Below are positions 63,177-64,000 of a stretch of 64,000 bases of DNA, in pieces (position 1 is the first letter of the stretch; every line of letters begins with the position of its first letter). The notes under the pieces are model-generated. The model did not search any database. It had not been told where the DNA came from and saw nothing but the letters and a program-made list of their open reading frames with translations. A program made the translations under genes and the position numbers. The stretch comes from Methylobacterium sp. CB376 (GTDB lineage Bacteria > Pseudomonadota > Alphaproteobacteria > Rhizobiales > Beijerinckiaceae): positions 5,023,501 to 5,087,500 of the forward strand of contig NZ_CP121648.1 of assembly GCF_029714205.1 (NCBI RefSeq), read 5' to 3'.

Positions 63177-63881
63177 GTGGACGGGGCCATCGCCAGGATC
63201 GGCCGAATGGAGCGCGCGACGCTGGGCGACCGCGTCTACGCCGAGCTGCGCGGGCTCCTGATCGCCGGGGAACTCGCGCCGGGCGAGCGGCTGTCCCTGC
63301 GCCGCGTCGCCGCCGAACTCGGCACCTCGATGATGCCGGTGCGCGAGGCGGTGTCGCGGCTCGCCGCCGACCGGGCGCTGGAGGTGCTCCCGAACCGCTC
63401 CGTGCGGGTGCCGCTGATGGATGCGGGGCAGTTCCGCGAGCTGACGCGGGTGCGCGTCGTCGTCGAGGGCTTCGCCGCCGAGGAGGCGGCCCGCGCCCGC
63501 ACGGAGGCCGATCTCGCGGCCGTCGCCCTGCAGGACGCGCTCTTCCGCGCCGAGGCCCGCGCGGCCTCGCCGAATTTCGAGCGGGCGGTGCGGGCGAACA
63601 AGGACCTGCATTTCGCCGTCTACGCGGCGGCGCGGATGCCGACGCTCCTGGCGATCATCGAGGGGCTGTGGCTGCGCGTCGGCCCGGTGCTGAACCTGGA
63701 CATGCGGGTCTCGGGCCAGCGCCTCGCCGAAGGGGCGGCGGAGCGCCACCACGCGGCGCTGGTCGCGGCGATTCGCGCCCGGGACGGGGCGGCGGCGCGC
63801 GCCGCGCTCGTCGCCGACGTCGAGGGCGCGGCGGCGTTCATCGCGGGCAGCGGGCGGCTGCCCGAGGAGAGGAGGGAATGA
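63177..63881 (+). CDS. GntR-family regulator, FCD type
   Basis: A 234-residue regulator. The N-terminal winged helix (DRVYAELRGLLIAGELAPGERLSLRRVAAELG, with SMMPVREAVSRLAADR) is followed by an all-helical FCD ligand domain. Its metal-type residues appear in FRELTRVRVVVEGF, NKDLHFAVYAAA and RHHAALVAAI. GTG 63177 has GGAGGAG 9 nt upstream. It overlaps the SDR gene by 4 nt and is divergent from the ABC transporter operon, which it probably controls by binding the imported substrate or a breakdown product. Confidence 0.92.
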   Translation: MDGAIARIGRMERATLGDRVYAELRGLLIAGELAPGERLSLRRVAAELGTSMMPVREAVSRLAADRALEVLPNRSVRVPLMDAGQFRELTRVRVVVEGFAAEEAARARTEADLAAVALQDALFRAEARAASPNFERAVRANKDLHFAVYAAARMPTLLAIIEGLWLRVGPVLNLDMRVSGQRLAEGAAERHHAALVAAIRARDGAAARAALVADVEGAAAFIAGSGRLPEERRE

Positions 63882-64000
63882 TGGAGATGGGTGTGGCGGG
63901 CCTTCGGGTCCTGGTGACGGCCGGGGCCGGCGGCATCGGCCTGGAGATCGCCCTCGCCTTCCGCGAGGAGGGCGCGCGGGTCCATGTCTGCGACGTGGAC
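63878..64000 (+). CDS. Short-chain dehydrogenase/reductase (N-terminal part)
   Basis: The frame starts at ATG 63878 overlapping the GntR stop (ATGA) and runs off the window after 41 codons. LRVLVTAGAGGIGLEIALAF is the SDR cofactor motif (TGxxxGIG type, here TAGAGGIG), with an Asp at the second strand end (VCDVD) that favours NAD. GGAGGGA stands before the start. It is presumably another enzyme of the GntR-controlled pathway. Confidence 0.88.
   Translation, partial: MMEMGVAGLRVLVTAGAGGIGLEIALAFREEGARVHVCDVD

Overview
The window is very GC-rich (by eye above 70%; not computed) and looks like chromosomal DNA of an alphaproteobacterium of the order Rhizobiales. Methylobacterium or a close relative is the best guess. 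The reasons are the nadQ-nadA-nadB-nadC arrangement, a PaaI thioesterase beside rplM-rpsI, DUF6894, DUF1236 and DUF3095 proteins, and dense coding with many 1-4 nt gene overlaps. No rRNA, tRNA, CRISPR array or intact insertion sequence was seen.

Layout. 1-1175: the end of an unidentified gene and a secreted DUF1236 gene broken by a frameshift. 1270-5702 (minus strand): an NAD biosynthesis unit with its NadQ regulator and two palindromic operator candidates before nadA. 5980-9658: an acyltransferase, small membrane and DUF proteins, and a DUF3095 protein with cyclase-like metal motifs. 9746-11491: a patatin phospholipase with a cyclic-nucleotide-binding domain. 11806-14556 (minus): cytochrome P450, ferredoxin reductase and ferredoxin. 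14739-18111: glutathionyl-hydroquinone reductase, an AlgX-like protein, a 2H phosphoesterase and a PAP2 phosphatase. 18264-20508: enoyl-CoA hydratase, PLP ammonia-lyase and prolyl-tRNA editing protein, overlapping. 20537-25752: secreted trypsin-like protease, carbonic anhydrase, rpsI-rplM, thioesterase, enoyl-CoA hydratase and a CoA-binding protein. 25756-32847: mgtE, an iron-permease-like protein, amidase, an oligopeptide-type binding protein and dgoK-dgoA. 32882-36069: phosphatidylserine decarboxylase, a membrane-anchored class III aminotransferase with a frameshift, and DUF3237. 36305-40685: three SGNH hydrolases, an MBOAT acyltransferase and a small membrane protein. 40966-46929: hybrid histidine kinase, then galM, a galactose-dehydrogenase-like gene and an SMP-30 lactonase. 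47238-50818: a secreted unknown, an OhrR-type MarR regulator, an IS remnant, a LuxR regulator and a secreted unknown. 51082-52780: a palindromic 33-nt repeat array and a soluble PAS chemoreceptor. 53541-56225: a DUF2946 protein and a TonB-dependent siderophore receptor. 56279-64000: a GntR-controlled catabolic and uptake locus (BKACE, lambda-crystallin-type dehydrogenase, Liv-type ABC transporter with a triple fusion, SDR).

How genes work together. nadABC make nicotinate mononucleotide from aspartate. galM, galactose dehydrogenase and lactonase (43652-46929) with dgoK/dgoA (31352-32847) form most of an oxidative galactose pathway; galactonate dehydratase is not in the window. The P450 trio is a self-contained class I monooxygenase. 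The SGNH/MBOAT operon probably O-acylates an envelope polysaccharide. The final locus probably imports a carboxylic acid, oxidises its beta-hydroxyl and cleaves the beta-keto acid.

Also notable are two dispersed intergenic repeat families, several minisatellites, two single-base homopolymer-type frameshifts, and the neighbouring DUF3095 and cNMP-binding patatin genes, which resemble the logic of cyclic-nucleotide signalling systems such as Pycsar or CBASS.
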